Source: Campylorhamphus procurvoides (Eukaryota; Chordata; Aves; Passeriformes; Dendrocolaptidae). From it: a DNA stretch of 64,000 nt. Position numbers and translations under genes: made by a program. The stretch is from contig WBMV01000030.1 in assembly GCA_013396655.1 (NCBI GenBank), forward strand, positions 112,984 through 176,983, read 5' to 3'. Shown here one piece after another: positions 29,421-44,354 of the stretch. The notes beneath the pieces are model-generated. The model saw only the letters and a list, made by a program, of their open reading frames with translations, made no database searches and was not told the origin of the DNA. Numbering within the stretch: position 1 is the stretch's first letter; every line of letters begins with the position of its first letter.

Positions 29421-30464
29421 TGATGTTATATTAATTTAGAGCTTATAGGCTGATCAAGGAGGAACATTCCTGAATTAGAAAATAAACCAGTTGTTTTTCT
29501 CTAAACCAAACTGATATCCAGTATTTCTTTTTAAGCCTTTTTCTGTTAGAAATTAAATCCATGGGCAAAATTTCAGTGGGTTTCTGCAAGAGTGGTTCAC
29601 TGAGTTGGTATATGTCAATGGAAAACTGAGGCTATCAGTGCAATAGGAATTGGACAAGTATCTTGGATTGTTTAAGTTGCAAGCTTCTGTGTTGGAGGTT
29701 GTCTTTAAACTGTTTGCACACTGCAGAGCACAGTGGTGTCCAAGAATAGCACTTACATATATGTTATTGCAATACTAATAAATGTAATAATTTCAAGTGA
29801 GGAAAAAAAAAGGGAGTTAAACACTTCTGAAAACTGGTGGTGTTCAGATGAAGATAAATGCCTTCATATGCTGATAGAGCAGTTTAAGAGGAACTGTTCA
29901 GTTTTGATCTATGCTGAATGTGCTGACAACTTGTGCTGAGAACACAGTCCAGGCAGGAATTGCACCCTGCTAGCAGGCTTGTTTTCCCTGTGTACTCACT
30001 GCCCAAGTGGAGAAGCCTGAGGAAAGAGCCTCTGTGCTCTCACTTGCAGAGGTGGGATACGTTCATGTCAGTTTCGGGGTGGGACCTTAAGGTCCACTAT
30101 CTGGTAGGGTCAGTGAACTTGTGCGCCTGTTAGGCGTGAGCAGGCACTGTGCACAGCACTATGCTGCAATCTTACATCGGGCTGAGCTGGAATGGCCTGG
30201 CACTAAACAGAGGTCTCTGTACTGTACTTTCATATGGGGTGTTTGTGACGCAGGACTTGAGTGCATCTTCTGCTGCCAAGCTTGACAGCAAAAGAGACCA
30301 GTTCCTAATCACTAGGAAGGTGCAATGAAGGTAAATAGTCCAAATGTTCCAGAGTAGCAGCTACCTGAATAGGATAGCACTACACACAGTAACAGAGTGT
30401 GTCACTGGCATGGGACCACTGATTTGAAACCTGTGGAAACCAGTGGGCTCGCATTAGCTTAAAG

Positions 30465-30545
30465 GCCTTTGATGATGGGGCTAAAATGGTTGCATCCGGC
30501 CTGTGTAATCATGCAAATTATGCCATTATGGGATGAGCTTTGGGT
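30465..30545. promoter_or_regulatory. Candidate conserved noncoding element with POU octamer
   Basis: The block contains TAATCATGCAAATTATGCC, with a perfect octamer ATGCAAAT at 30511-30518 inside overlapping homeodomain-type AT cores, plus TTTGATGATGGGG upstream. It is denser in factor-like motifs than the surrounding intron. The function is inferred from motifs only. Confidence 0.25.
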
Positions 30546-31866
30546 GCAAACTAAAGTATCAGTATCAGTAATTGTTTACAGCTCTGAAAATAGGTTTTGC
30601 AATACTAGCAAATAGAGGTGCATAGTAGAAATGCAGCCCCTCTTACTGGCATCTGTGTAAATGAAAATTGTTATCTTCACCTTGGAATGTCTCTCTGACT
30701 GTGCTTTTGTGTGAGGGAAAAGCAAAATGGGAGAAGGATATCTGTCAGTAGCTGTGAATAACACAGCTGGGTTTGGGGGAGGGAAGTTTGTTTTTAGAAG
30801 TTTTATTCATTTCATTAATTCACTAAATATTTGCTAATAACCTTGATTTACAAAAGACAACTTAAAATGTGAAAATAGCAGTAAAAACTAGTGTATACTG
30901 TCTTTGAAATAATAAACCACATTGTAATACATAAAGAAGAAAGGACAGGATTATTAAATCTGAAGGTGTAGAGCACTAGATTTTTGTTAATATTAATGTT
31001 AATGTAGTACTCTATGATAAACATGGTTACCTGGAAGTGTAAGCGTATTATTCACTTAATATAAAGTGAATGGAATTCATATTGTGGGTATGACAGAACT
31101 TCAAGACTGTGTGTCCCTGTCTTAAGAGTTCAATGATGTATTGTTCACCCATACTTATTTTGTTAAAATTATGTGATAAAGCAGGGCATGATCATGGTAA
31201 AAATATTTTTAACAATTATAAACTTAAGTAGATACAAATGTAGTTCCATAGCATTTTTTTTGTCTCATTACACTGGCTGCATTAATAATTTTGAATTGTA
31301 GGCAACTTTGGAGTACAAAGCAGAAAAGTTTTAAAAACCTAGTGCTTGAGAGTTGTATGTAAGACTGAATAAATGAACTTAATTTTTCAAAGATAAGGAT
31401 TGTGTGTAAGACTGGGATACTAAAATCTAGCTTTTTGAGAGCTATCCCTGCAGTCCAGAAGTTTTCACTTACTACACCTTACTACACCAATTTCCTTGTA
31501 TGTAATGCTGTACTCCCTCATTTAGGGCAAATAATTCGGGCATCTTCAGCAGTTATAAAGGCACTCTACAAGCAGGGTATGTGCAGCTTAAAAGTGCAGA
31601 GCAATTACTTACTATTAAGTAAAACACCCAAAAGTTAAGCTGGAATTTAGTGAACTACTAGACTAAACATTAGGACACTCACCACTCCAATAAGACACTA
31701 AAAGAGGCTTTGTTGGCCATACAGGAGTGAGCTGGGCACCAAAGCGCTGACCTCCACAGTTCCCTTTGTGCTGCTGCGTTGCCACCTTTTGCCATGCTTC
31801 TGTGTTGTTGAGGGATGGAAGATCCCCCCCTGACCCCAGTCAGACTAACCAGTCTGATTGGCCTTC

Positions 31867-31942
31867 TGTTTGGGTTTTTTGTTTAGTTGGTTCTTTGGTT
31901 GGTTTGGGGGTTTTGGTTTTGGTCTTTTGGGGAGCACTTTAT
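31867..31942 (+). repeat. G/T low-complexity tract (GGTTT units)
   Basis: A run of GTTT, GGTT and GGGGTTTT units, nearly free of A and C; the strand complement of the AAAC-type tracts elsewhere in the gene. Confidence 0.85.
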
Positions 31943-34900
31943 ACCTTTCGACTTTGGGAATTACCTGAAATCCTTGAGGTGCAGACCATACCTCCCAGTA
32001 AGGGGGGTTGTAGTTCATTTTAGTTAAAGCACAATTTAGTATTACCCAAGGCAGTGGTGGCTTATCCACATCCATTCTGAAACCCAGTTAAACATTTGCA
32101 TTTTGCTGCTTGAGCAGAGTAGCTGAACTTTGATTTTATTTCATCCTATCTCTGACTGGGTATTTCTTTGATTGGATCAGAGGGAGACTAAGAAAGATAT
32201 AAAGGATACAGTTTCAAAGTAATATGGTTCTGGTCGTTGCACAGTAGAGCAAACAGTTAAGCAGAGATGTGACTAAAAATCTTTAAAAGTTTGAGACTCA
32301 GCTGTCAAAACCTGTATGGGTCAATGTGTAACTTGGTGATCTCATGTTCTCATAAATTAAGTTAGCTTGTGCCATGAAAATCTATGTTCAGGAATGGGTA
32401 TTGATTGAATAACTGCCTTCATTATCTATGAGTTAATAGTTCTGTGTTATGGAAGTATAATTTTTCATAAGACTTTAGCCAGTACCTAATTATTGTCTTT
32501 AAAGTCTCTGATCCTTTTAATAAACACAGAAGAGAGACCTAACAGGTGTACCTTGTCTTTGCTAGCAGAAGGAACTATGAGCCAGTAATGATTTTCTCCT
32601 TGTAGTTTCCTTTTTTTTAGCTGATCTGTATGATCTGGATGTTTTTTAAATGAAATGAAACATCAAATAGTCAAAATACATTATTGCCTTACCGGCTGTA
32701 TAAATTTTAAACAGGAGATTTTTTTTGTAGAAGAAAGAAACAATACTTTAATCTCATTGCAACTTAATGCTGATTAAGGGCAGAAGAGGATTTTGGCTGA
32801 GCTTGTTTTCCTTCTTCGGCTTGTTTTCTACTGCTGTCACCTCTCTAGGTAGTTATAGAATGGATATAGGTCATGAGTTCTAAAAGGGGAAAGCTGCTCC
32901 CTTTGTCAGCTCTGGCAAAAAGCATGGCAGACCATGGAAGGTATTTTAGTTAATAATCAGCCGTGTCAGAAGGGTCGATCACTTTGCTTTGAATTCAGTA
33001 GTTTGCGCTAATATATCTGAGGCAGAAACTTAAACACAGGTTTGTAACACATGGCACTCCAACTGTTAGGCTTGTAGTGGGTTACGAGAATGTTGAGTTC
33101 ACTCTGGTGTAGGTGATGTTTGGAAAGGGTACCATTAAGCTTCAGGCTTGCTTTTGGTTGTTGCAGAGGGATGACATTAATCTTTTTTCCATGTCCTTCA
33201 GTCACTGAATCCTTTGTTGGTATTGAATAACCTAAATTTACCAGTTTGTAGACTCTAGTTTATTGGCCTGACCTGAGAATTGTCTGAATGTTTTTCTTTT
33301 TACCTTAGTGTCAGTCCAGGGTCTGGACGACATGTTTTTGGGCATGCAAGAGTACACATGGGAAACAACTTTGCAAATTACTTGTATTAAATAATAACCA
33401 TTTAATAAAAAAAAATTATCTTTTCATTGCATTTCGCAAAGAAGACACTGGATGTTCTAATTCCTTAAGTTAAAGGTGACCTCTTATTATTTTATACTTT
33501 AAAGAATGCAATGGATGTAACTGGCAAAGCTTTTCACAGTCTGAAATCAGAGATGCAACATTGCCTGGAATTGAACAGTGATTTCAGATCAAGTGTTCGT
33601 GCCCAAATGTCTTTTCCTTTTAACTTTGCTTTTAGTCATTCATCTTTTCAGAACATCATCATACACCTTCTGACTAATGAGCTTCTAAAATTGTAACCCC
33701 GACTGTTTAAACTTTGATGTTAAATTGCAGTCTTTTGCAGTCGATTTTTTCCAAGGTTTTCAAAAGCAAATTATATGTTACATTTAGTTAATTGAACACC
33801 AAAGATACTTGTCAGCTCTCAGTAATACCTGCAGCATTAATTTTCTTCCTTTTCCAAGCCTGCAAGCATTTAACAAAGGCTGTGCATGATAATTCTTGAT
33901 AATACTGCTTTTAGAGTGGTATTTGCTCCTTGCAAGCAGATCATATTGGTTGCCTTCCTTGTTCTTTATGTGCTGGGAGGCAGAAGGCATGCTGACGCAA
34001 TCAGTGTACTGCAGCAGGACACTGTTGTCCTTCAGTGATTGTATTTCTGTTGTCAAGGCATATGATGTTGCTAGATTTTTAGAAAATGAGATCTAGCACA
34101 GATAATAGGCCAAGAAGTGAGATGCTGTGTTCTGATATTCTAGTACCTGCAGGACCCACAGTAATCTCCACCAGGGACTACACCTTCTATCAGTTCATTT
34201 TCATTTTTGTTCAAATGAAGGTAAAAATTAGACTGGAATAATGTTAGCATGGTTTTAGTACTATCAACCCTAACACTTTGCTGTTATTGAGGGAAGCAGC
34301 ACTAGCATTCTTGGTAGTATAGAACACTGAAGTGAAGGTTTTAGTGTACCAGCAAAAGTATGCTAAATGTATACAAATAATTTATGAAGTCACAAGAGCA
34401 TTAGACAGAGCAATTTTTAGTGGAAATTTGTATTATTCGATGATGTTCTGTTTGTTTGAAATAGAGAGCATGATAGAGACTCCATCCTACAGTTCTCTTG
34501 TGACCTTGGCGAAAGTCATTTAAGTTCTTTGTGTCTATTTCATGAACAGAATTGTTTACTTCTATTGTTTGTTGTGGTGTCCTTATACTGAATAACAAAA
34601 TGGTTGAACTTAGAGATCAGAAAATTTTATTAAAGTGTGATCACAGTGCTGATGCTTTTATATTGTTTCAAATTACTGTACAGGTAGAGATTCAATCTAG
34701 CTATGCTCATTCTGAGGAACAAGGTGAGATGTGTGAAAATAGAGGATGTTCTTAATTCTGCATGCTTACATTTTTCTTTTACGTGCTTCTGGCAAAGATA
34801 TTCAGGAAACATGGACCATTACTTGCATGTCTATGTGGCTGCACCCCAGCTCCACACGACTTCTCCAGTCAGGACTCCTGAACCTAAAGGAGAACTTGAC

Positions 34901-37900
34901 TAAAGCTGGATGTCATGGAAAAGAAAGACTCATACAGATCTCATGTATTTTCCAGGGATTTTTATTCCCTATCTTGGAATTCTTTCTCCTTTTCCCCCTT
35001 GGGGGACTCACAATTGCATTTCTGGAACTCAAAGGATGTGTCTAAAGAAAGCTAAGAATTTTTTTCTTTTAAAGATGAAAGATAATTTTGCTTTTAGTCG
35101 CGTAATTTCTTGAGTTCTCTTAGAGGAGCACTCAAATGTAGTAGAACTCTTACAGGAAATTTTTTCAGTGTATACATATATACAGCATATACTTGTTTAC
35201 AATTTTTTTAATGAAACTTTTCTATCTGCAGAGATACAATTGCAGTATAAAGTGACCTGTGGTCTACTAGAACGAGATGAACATCTTCATTTCAGTATCT
35301 GGTTTTATTCTTTCTTTTCCAAACCAAACATTTTCTGCTGAGATCTCAGCAGGATAAACAAGTATTCTTTAATATCATGGACTTCTGCTAATATCTTTGA
35401 CCTGTAAGCTGGGTTTCATTCCTCATTTAAAATGAAAAGGGGAAAATACCCTAACCAAATAGTCCCCTTTTGGTGTCTTTTGTGATGCTCTCAAACTGTA
35501 ATTTCAGATACTGTGTATGAACAGATGAAACAGTTTAGATACTAGAAAAGTTGTAGCTCTCCAGCCACATTTGGAGCTCTTAAAAATGCCTATGATTTTT
35601 TTTTCAATTGAATTGAAAAGATGGATACATATTGTATATGTAAAGTCTTGCAGAAAGCCTGTTGTGCCAAGTAAATGAAAGGAAGAGGGTTGATAACTTC
35701 CTAAGGACAGCATTCTTCTTGTGAGCACTAGACCTGCTCATGCACATTATACTTCCCTGTGTCTGTGCCATCCATGAACTCATTTCAGCTCTAGGGCCAA
35801 GGGAGCACTGTAAATTAGATTTCAAGTTTGTTTAACATTTCATTTTCCTGCTTGTACTCCTTGTTGCAATTTAGTACTGACTATGTTGACATCCTTTATG
35901 AACCATTCCAGTCTGGAAAAAGAGTAATTGTAACAGTTAAATTTACTTTTCATAGCAAGCCAGTATAGTTGCAGACAGCAGACCTAAATTCATATGTTCC
36001 CGTTCTTCACATCCTTAGTTAAGAATGATCTCTGATTATGTGCTAGCCTGTCTAAATCTTGACCAAAGAACTGAGTTTAAGTATGAAAGTCACATGGATA
36101 GCTCACATATCTTCTTTAAGATTCACATAGAATTTGCCAGTAAACAATAGGCAGTAGAGAATTTCTGGTTTATTAAAGGATTTTTCCAACTTGTTCAACG
36201 TATACATTCCAAGACATGTTTCAATTGTAGATGGTGCAGAAGGTAGGTTCAGTTGCCACACTATCCAGTCTTCTCCCCAGCATTGCAAAATAGACTGCTC
36301 TTTCTTGGTGAAAATGCCACCTGCTCAAGTTCCTTCAGAACACAAAACTTCATTCTTTCTTCAGTGCTTCATTGAAATCAATAGAAATGCAGTCTGAAAG
36401 TTTTAACTGAAGGTGAAGATATTAGGAAACAAAATGGTGTTGGTAAAAATGAATATATCAGTATAAAGTATTCTCTCGTGTTCATGATCTTTAGAGAAAC
36501 TACTGAAAATTCCTTTATTATCATCACCAGAGTTAAGCATGTCATGCGTACTTACTTTTTGAAAGTCTGTCTGAAACAGTGGTATTCTCTCAATTTGCAT
36601 TTGCCTTGAGAAACTTGTGGCCCAAATCCATCCCATAGCTGATTTATGTACACATGCACTCCACTGTAAGACATATGGCAACAGAGAGTCAGAAAAATGT
36701 CTTCCATGTAGATAACCTTTCTCAATCCCTGTAAATGGACATGTCTAGATTAATCGCAAAAATTTCCCCCAAAGTATTTTTCTAGCCTTCCTATTGGTTT
36801 GATGAAAAGAATAAAATTTTAAAAGGGAGAACCCTTTTTTCCCCCTAAATATGGACAGTCTCATGCTGAGGTTTCATACATTAAAAAAAAAAAGTGGAAA
36901 ATATTTATGTTACTAGTGTTTTCCTTGTTTCATTTGCCATGTGGCAATATATAGCTTTGGTTTTGTACTTTATGTTTTATAGCATTAAATGTACTGACTG
37001 TCACCAGTACTTCATTAATGAACCCTTACTGAGACTTGCTATAACTTTCAACTGACTCAAAAGTGCACAGACTTTTCGTTTGGAATTGTCTTTATAAATA
37101 TTCAGTAAAGTCTGTCTGATTTCAAGCAATGTGACTTAAAGAAGATGAAGTCTAAATGCAGTCTTTCCTTTTTATAAAGGAAATTAAAATATGTTCAAAG
37201 GACAAGTTTGCATTAGCTGATTTAAGTTAAGCATGTGACTCCAGTAGTGTTCATGATACAGTGTGTGAGCCTACTCCAAATATGAGGCAGTCAATGAAAT
37301 CTTTTGTGATGACTGCAGGCTTCTGCTCTAATCCAAACTTAGTAAATTCTGTCTAGGTTTTTTTTCAAGTGTTTACTTATAAGGTGCTGTGCAGCTTTAT
37401 TCTCCAATTTATCCAGAACATACAGTTTGATGAATCTGGCATTTTGTTTTTTATTTCCAAGGGAAAGGAAATTGGCTGGGGCTTCTTTTTTATTATTTTA
37501 TTTTTTAATGGATTTTATTGTTGTCATCCGTTTCCAATGTCCATTACATTAGAGAATATCAATATGATGGTAAAATTCTTGATATGCTCATGAAATTTGG
37601 ACGAAAAGAAAAAAAGAGGAGGCTTTATGGCCATGAGCTTGTACTTCATTCCTCTTTATAGAAAGCAATACATCAGCTTCTGCTGTAGGGAACCAAGATA
37701 TTTAAAAATAGTGATTTGCATGGTGATAAATGAAATTAGTTCCATAAGGGAAAAGTACCTTTAGAGTGCTCAGTTTGTCAGAAAGTCTTCTCAAAGAATT
37801 CAGCATAATCTTTGGTATATAATTTCCCCTCCTACTTTTTTCTTCCCCTACTAAAAGACTTTTCCCTCATTCTGATGGTTTATGTCAGGAAAAAAAAAGG

Positions 37901-38017
37901 GCTTAATTTAAAGTGTATAATGATTAATTCTGTTTCTAATTTCTGAAACTTCTGAAGATTTTTTTCAGCAAATTACTTCAGATTCTTTAGATATCATTTG
38001 GTTGTCATGATCTCAAT

Positions 38018-38054
38018 TTAAAAAAAAAAACAAAACCACCCACAAAAACAAACC
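38018..38054 (+). repeat. A-rich (AAAC/ACCC) tract
   Basis: A run of 11-12 A followed by CAAAACCACCCAC and AAAAACAAACCC. Confidence 0.85.
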
Positions 38055-38600
38055 CGTCTTTCCGAGTGGTCATATGTATAAAACAGTAATAGGGTATCTC
38101 CAGAGAAAATGCAAAATGCAAAATAAATAAAAATTTTAGAAGGGTTAGAATTAGCTGCTAGTGAATATAATGGATGATTATACAGTGGAGCTCATTAAGA
38201 AACACTTTGATTTTTAATTATTCATATTTCTATCATAACACAGCTTTAACCACTGTTGTTGCATACTTCAAAAAAATTAATGCAAACCTTAAAAATAAAG
38301 TGACTTCTTAGTGTATTGACAAATTTCAAAGATTAGACTGCACAGAAAATATGGCTGCAGAAAGGAAACATACACACATCAATATATCTTTAAAATAAGA
38401 CTAAAAAGTGCTGAAAAAATAGAAATTTTCCCTCAAGCTTGCTTATGTCACTTCAGTGTCCTTCTTTTATATTCATCTATTTTAATATTATATTAACGGT
38501 GTATTTATAGTAGCTTCTTTTATAGAACTCCTTTTGATAAAGATGATATACAGAACTTCAGAAAGAGCAGCTCTTGGATATTTCATTTTATTTCGAGTAG

Positions 38601-38656
38601 TTTTATATATATATATATATAATAAAAATAATTAATATATAAATATAAAATAATAG
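38601..38656 (+). repeat. (TA)n microsatellite and AT-rich tract
   Basis: About nine TA dinucleotides followed by [24 protein letters not shown] sequence. Confidence 0.9.
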
Positions 38657-40635
38657 ATCTAATGTTTGCAGTCTTAGCCCTTTGCAGATTACTTGTTGAA
38701 TTTTGGTTTTAATGCAGAGTTAATGTCTACTCAAAAGAGTGTTTGTCAAGGACAAGTGCATTTTTTGAGCACCTTTTGGACAGTATCTCTCCCCACTGGA
38801 TTAAAGAATCTTTTCTCTCTCCATTTTGAATTTTAATTTAATGTTCAAATAGCTTCAAAAATTTTTCTGAGATACGTCGACAGCCTGTATCCTAGCAGGT
38901 AGAGCAGTGAGATGAAGATGTTGATGTGATTTGGCTTTGCGCTTGAGAAGAGCCTTAAAGCGCGTTCACTCCCCATGGTCAATGCTCTCATCATTAAACT
39001 GCTGAAGTGACAAGAGGGTATCAACAGCTCTTTCTCCTGGGCCTTACGGAAAGCCTGATTGGTTGCTTGTTTACTAAGAATTTTTCCATGTTGCTACATA
39101 TATGGCTATACTGAGGCATTTAAGAGGCTATTTTGCTGCTTCAGGACATGCTGCTATTTTTGGCAAAATGTTTTGGTGTTACGCAATTTTTGGATGTCTA
39201 ATTTAAGGGATTTATTTTTAAACTGCATGTCATTATAGAGGACTTTGAGTTCATTAGTTTTGAGTTGGAGCTTTGAACATGTAGGCTATTCAAACTGTGA
39301 AGTATGGAGCTGAGAGCTCAGAGGGTGAAGACCACCGAAATGGTGATAGGCTGCAACAAAGATCTTAACTTCCTGCAGGGAGTCTGTCAGAGAGCTATAA
39401 AAAATGAAAATGTGATATTTCATTTTCAAAAATATGAGGCCAGAAAAGGTATGACAGTAAAGTATTTTGTGGTATGAGCACTATAAACGTGATGCTGAGT
39501 TGTACTTTGCATTGGAAAAGGTACTGATGTGTTTTTTGTGAAGTCTAAAATGTCACATGACCACGGAATTTTAGAGCACATTGTAATATATGCACCAAAG
39601 TTCACGAGTAAGGATTGTTGCAGACCGCAGTGTTTTGGTGCTGACTGGGGCTTCTGACTGAGCAACTACCAACAACCATTAGAGCTTGATTTTGCCTCTT
39701 GATGCTTGACCTGTATGAACCATGCTTAGTTTTTCTGCAGCGTCTGTATATGTTATATATATAGGAGTTGGAAAAGGCTAGAGAGTTGAGTTTTAAACAA
39801 CTAAAGGCAACATTTTGAAACATGAAAACTCTTTTTATTGGTGACAGAATATTATCAAATGTAAACAGAGGTGAATTCCTGAGCCTGCTCTACAGTGTGA
39901 GGAAGATAGATCTATCTGAAAGAAATTGGTCTGAATGTAATAAAATGTTAGTCCAAATACTCAAGATTAAGCAAAATTTTGCACAAAGACTAATTAACAT
40001 AAGATATTTGAAATGGGAAGAATCAGTTATGTAATCTACATGAAATCTGCAACTGTTAGTAATAACTTTCAACTCTGACAGACACAAAGGTATTCTGGCC
40101 ATAACTTTCTGTTCTCAACAACTTTCTCTTGTGTACCTTTTATTAAAATAAGCCCTTTTTAGGCAGAGTGAACCTGATTGTTTTCCAAAACAGTCAGATT
40201 ATGTGTTTAAAAAACCCTGCTACAGACAAAGCTCATTCAGGTTTCCAGGAGTTAAGGATTTGTTCAGGACTTTTTCTACAGCTTTTTATTTACATTTGCA
40301 AAGATCTTTAGCATCATTCATTATTCTACTGAGTCAAAGAAGCATGTCTGAAGTAAATATATGTTATAATTAAGTTTAAATTCCCAAACAAACCTTTCAT
40401 TATTACGCTTCTAAGTGTTGAAGAGCAGAAGCATCACTTTTTATATTTTTTACAGTTTCATTAGCTTAGCAATTTTATTAGCCTGCTTCTTGAGATACAT
40501 AACCATATTCATTACAGCAAAGCTTTATTGACATCCAAAATGTGAGATGAAGACAAAGGCAAAGTAAGAATTCTGAAATGGATAATCACGCAAACACTAA
40601 ATGGGAACATTTTGAAGGATGATGTGTGGAAACTG

Positions 40636-40731
40636 AAAAAAAAAACAACCAACCAACCAACCAACAAACTCAAACAAAAAACCAACCAAACAAAAAACCC
40701 CAAAATGAAACAAAAAAACAAAACCAAAAAA
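40636..40731 (+). repeat. A-rich (AACC)n/(AAAC)n tract
   Basis: Nine A, then about five ACCA units, then imperfect CAAACAAAAAACC units, ending in AAAACAAAACCAAAAAAC. Confidence 0.9.
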
Positions 40732-41182
40732 CAGTACACCAGAAATTCTAGTCCCACTGATGCCAATTTTGCTTCAGTTATGCTACTGTGGGAACAAAAT
40801 AGCATGCAACTGATGAAAAGAACACAGTGGAAGAATATTGCCTGCTTCTGGGGGATAAGTACAAAGGGACGAGTTGTGGGAGGGTGGGTGTGTTTCTTAA
40901 TTGAGGCAAGAAAAATTTCTCCTTAAACAAGCTCTCTCAAAACTTTGATAAGACGTTAGTCATATAGTCTAAGACCTTCTGAAGCAGTAGTTATTCACAG
41001 CAGTACTTTATTCACAGGGTTACTTTGCCGTACATGGATACTGAGTTCTCCTGTCTTTGCTTCTATTCTTTTTAGTGGATTGCTGTCTGTAACAAATATA
41101 AAGCTTTTTCAGTTTCCCAGTACTTGTAGAATTGATTCAACAGATTCTCCTTAACACTGTTACACTATTATTGAATGCAGGT

Positions 41183-41209
41183 AAAAAAAAAAAAAAGAAA
41201 AAGAAAAAG
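41183..41209 (+). repeat. A-rich (AAAAG)n tract
   Basis: A run of 14 A passing into GAAAAAGAAAAAG. Confidence 0.9.
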
Positions 41210-44200
41210 TCAGATACTTTGAAGGAGCTTCAGCAACTTTGTGCTTGTAGCTGAATGACTTCTTTTGGAAAGATGGAAAATCTTTCCACCTACTATGGCT
41301 CCAGACAGATATAGTGATTTAGCAGAACATCAGCTCTCTACAGCACCAGGAAGAAAAAAACTCTACCAGTAGAGGACAAATAAAAACTTGACACCCTTTG
41401 AAAATATGGCATTTATTCCTTATTTCTCAACTGTTATGTTGCCCATTGCCCAAAGCACTGGCAGGTGGGCATCTGACAGCAGATAGGGGGTTTAGTAACT
41501 TTGTCTTCACCCTTATGTTTAAACTGCAACTTATATTCAAACATAATCGTAAAATTTCTTAAAAAGTGACATCTCACCCTTCCAATTTTGTGTGATTTTT
41601 TTCTCTCCTTTGTCCTCTTGTTTTCTTTTAGATTATTTTTTCATCCATCTTGGCTAATACAATAACTTATGCTAATTATATAATGACACTTCACATTTCT
41701 TGGGTTTATTCGCTTTCTATAAATGGCCTGTAAATACTCTTAGCAGAAAAATCATGAACTTTTTTGACAGTGGTAGAAGCCATCCAGAGAGCTTACTCTC
41801 ATCCAGTGTAGTTTGAGTTCACAACTGCTATTGCTGAGTCAACCTGTTTGAAATTCAGTCATTTGTTGTGGTTTTCTGTACTTTTATGAAGCAGTTTTTG
41901 TGGCAAGAACATTTCTTCTGATGTTCATGAATATTTGGGGGGCATCAACAGATGTGTTACAAAAGAGACAAGGAGAGACATGCATTTTTTCAAGCTACCC
42001 TTCTGATCCTAAGCCTGTCAACTCAGGCAAAATTTCTGCCACTGACTTCATCACGCGAGGAGTCAGCTCCACTGTCCCTTCCAAGAGCTGTTGAGGTTTT
42101 CTTTTTTTTCTTTCTTTTAGACAGGAGAAAGTGTAAAGGAATCAAAAGACCTGTCTGTTATCATTACTGTATTAACAGATAAAAATCTGCCAGTACATAC
42201 CATCTAAGACTAAAAAGGCACTTAGTAACAGAACGGCCTGATTCTGTGGGAGAGCACTAATAGCTGGTTAGATCAATCAGTGTCTCAATGGAGTCTTGAC
42301 AAGTTTCTGGTTTAATGCACTCGGCCTGTTTCCAGCTGTTATTAGTCTAGAATTTTTTAAGGTTTGACAAAACAGAAGTCAGCCTGGATTTCCATTGTAG
42401 TACAGACCAGGAATTTTTTCATGATTATGGTAAAAGCAGGACATTTTCTTCCCTACTAAAACAGACGTCTTTTCAACCATTTTTAGTTTTTATCTTGGCT
42501 TCTTCAAGCAAGCAAAACCAAAGATGGCAGAGTTATCAGAGGCTGTCTGTGGAGGCAAGACAAACTGAAATGAAGCTGCTAGGTGTGAGTTGATGCACCA
42601 GTGGTAAAGCTTAATGTTGTACTTGATTTCTCCTTATGACTTTTTAAGATGAATTTTTAAGATGTCAAGATATGAATGTGTGGTAGTTATGTGCAGGTCA
42701 AAAGTGGATGTTCTACCAAATTAAATGAAGCATCATTGCATATGAACATGGTTCTGAAGAGAAGCAGTACTGAAAATCACGATACCAGTAGTGAAACAAA
42801 GAAAAGGATTGCTAAATACTTCTTTGACAACCAAAGCCACTGCAGTATTGTCATCTGAGGACTATATTTGTGTTTTTCTGAGATGAGTTGTAAAATTCCC
42901 ACCCAGTTTGGCATGAGAAGGAATCAAGCTGTGCTATTTTTGCACAAATACAATCATTCAGTTATTTTTGGTTATAATTAGAGTGTGTCAGGATTTATAT
43001 GGCAGTTGGTGAGAATTGGATAGTGGTATTTCACAGGATGATGATTGCTTGGTGAGTAGTATGTTCCAGCTGCAGCACCACCTGCCTGCTAGCATATTCC
43101 TTATTAGAAGATGAGTGTGACAAATAATTCTTATGCCTGTGTGACTTCAGCCAATGATTTTTTTACTCTGGAGGAATTCATCATTTTTGTAAGTGACCTT
43201 TTCTTCTGCTGTCCTGTAAGGCTGGATGTTTATAGCTTCGGTTTTAAGAGTTAAATACTAGCTCTTAATTTCAAGTGACTCACTGTATATCTAGGCCAAG
43301 TTTTTATTGACTAAGAATAGTGGACTTTAAATATTTAAATCAACATAATTGTAGTGATTCTAATTTTAAAAACCAATATCTTTATAAAAATTAAAACCTT
43401 TATCAAAATAAAAATTAATGACAACAAAGCTGCTGTTTTGGACTTTGGTTGATTTGCTTTCTGTAAAACTTGTTGCTGAAAGGAAGTCATTCAAGCTGCC
43501 TATCACAGTCCAGCTGCTCTCACTGACAGTGAGTGAGACAGCTCTGCTCCAGCTGTTTGTGTGGATGGCTTTTCTCCTTGCTATAATGTCCATTGCAATT
43601 GGCTCTACTGGGAATACTCTCAAGAGTGAAGTGAAAGAGACAGTGGCAAAAATTACTCTTCTCTGGTGTCCTGGTGATTTCAGTGCCACACATTAGAGCT
43701 GCACTTGTAGAAAAACATGGTTAAGTTTAACTTTTGCTGTATCCATTTTACTATTTCCTGTATAAGTGGAGAAGTTCAATCTTTAATGCTGGGATAACTT
43801 GGAAAGCAAGTGATAAAAGGCAGTGGGTTGGTTTCTTTCCCCCTTCTCGAACCAAGGCAACTGAAATGCCTCCTGTGTTAATTTTTAGCTATAAATAAGA
43901 TCCTGTAATTACTGGGTTTTTTAAGAAATTGCTTTTCCTGCTTTGATAGAGATGTAATGATTTTCTACATGATGGAACTCAGGGTAGCAAGTCTCCCCTG
44001 ACTTTGCTCATTTAGGCTGAAGTTCCCAGTGACAGTGGTGCCTAGTGTAGTAGAGCACATGGAAGTGTATGCTGGCACAGTTGTAATCTTGTGAAATTCA
44101 GAACAGTGGAAACATATGAGAATTGCTAACCACAGAGATTGAAAATCATGAGTGAGGTTGCAAAAAATACAAGACAAAAGCAAACCACCTTTCTGTAAAT

Positions 44201-44354
44201 GTGGCGAAGAAATGATGGGATTATCAGAACGCTGACACCCTCTTAGATTGTCTCTATTTTACTTATAGATTTTTAACTTGAGAAGTCACCCCTTCAACTC
44301 TCCCTGTATGGTTGCAAGAGGCAAGTCTTAGGTTTTGTTGGAAGATTAAAATAG

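Noticed and set aside
43366..43696. Overlapping open frames on both strands (107 and 92 codons)
   Set aside because: No recognised domain, splice context or codon signature, and both strands are open; probably chance, though an old repeat remnant is possible.
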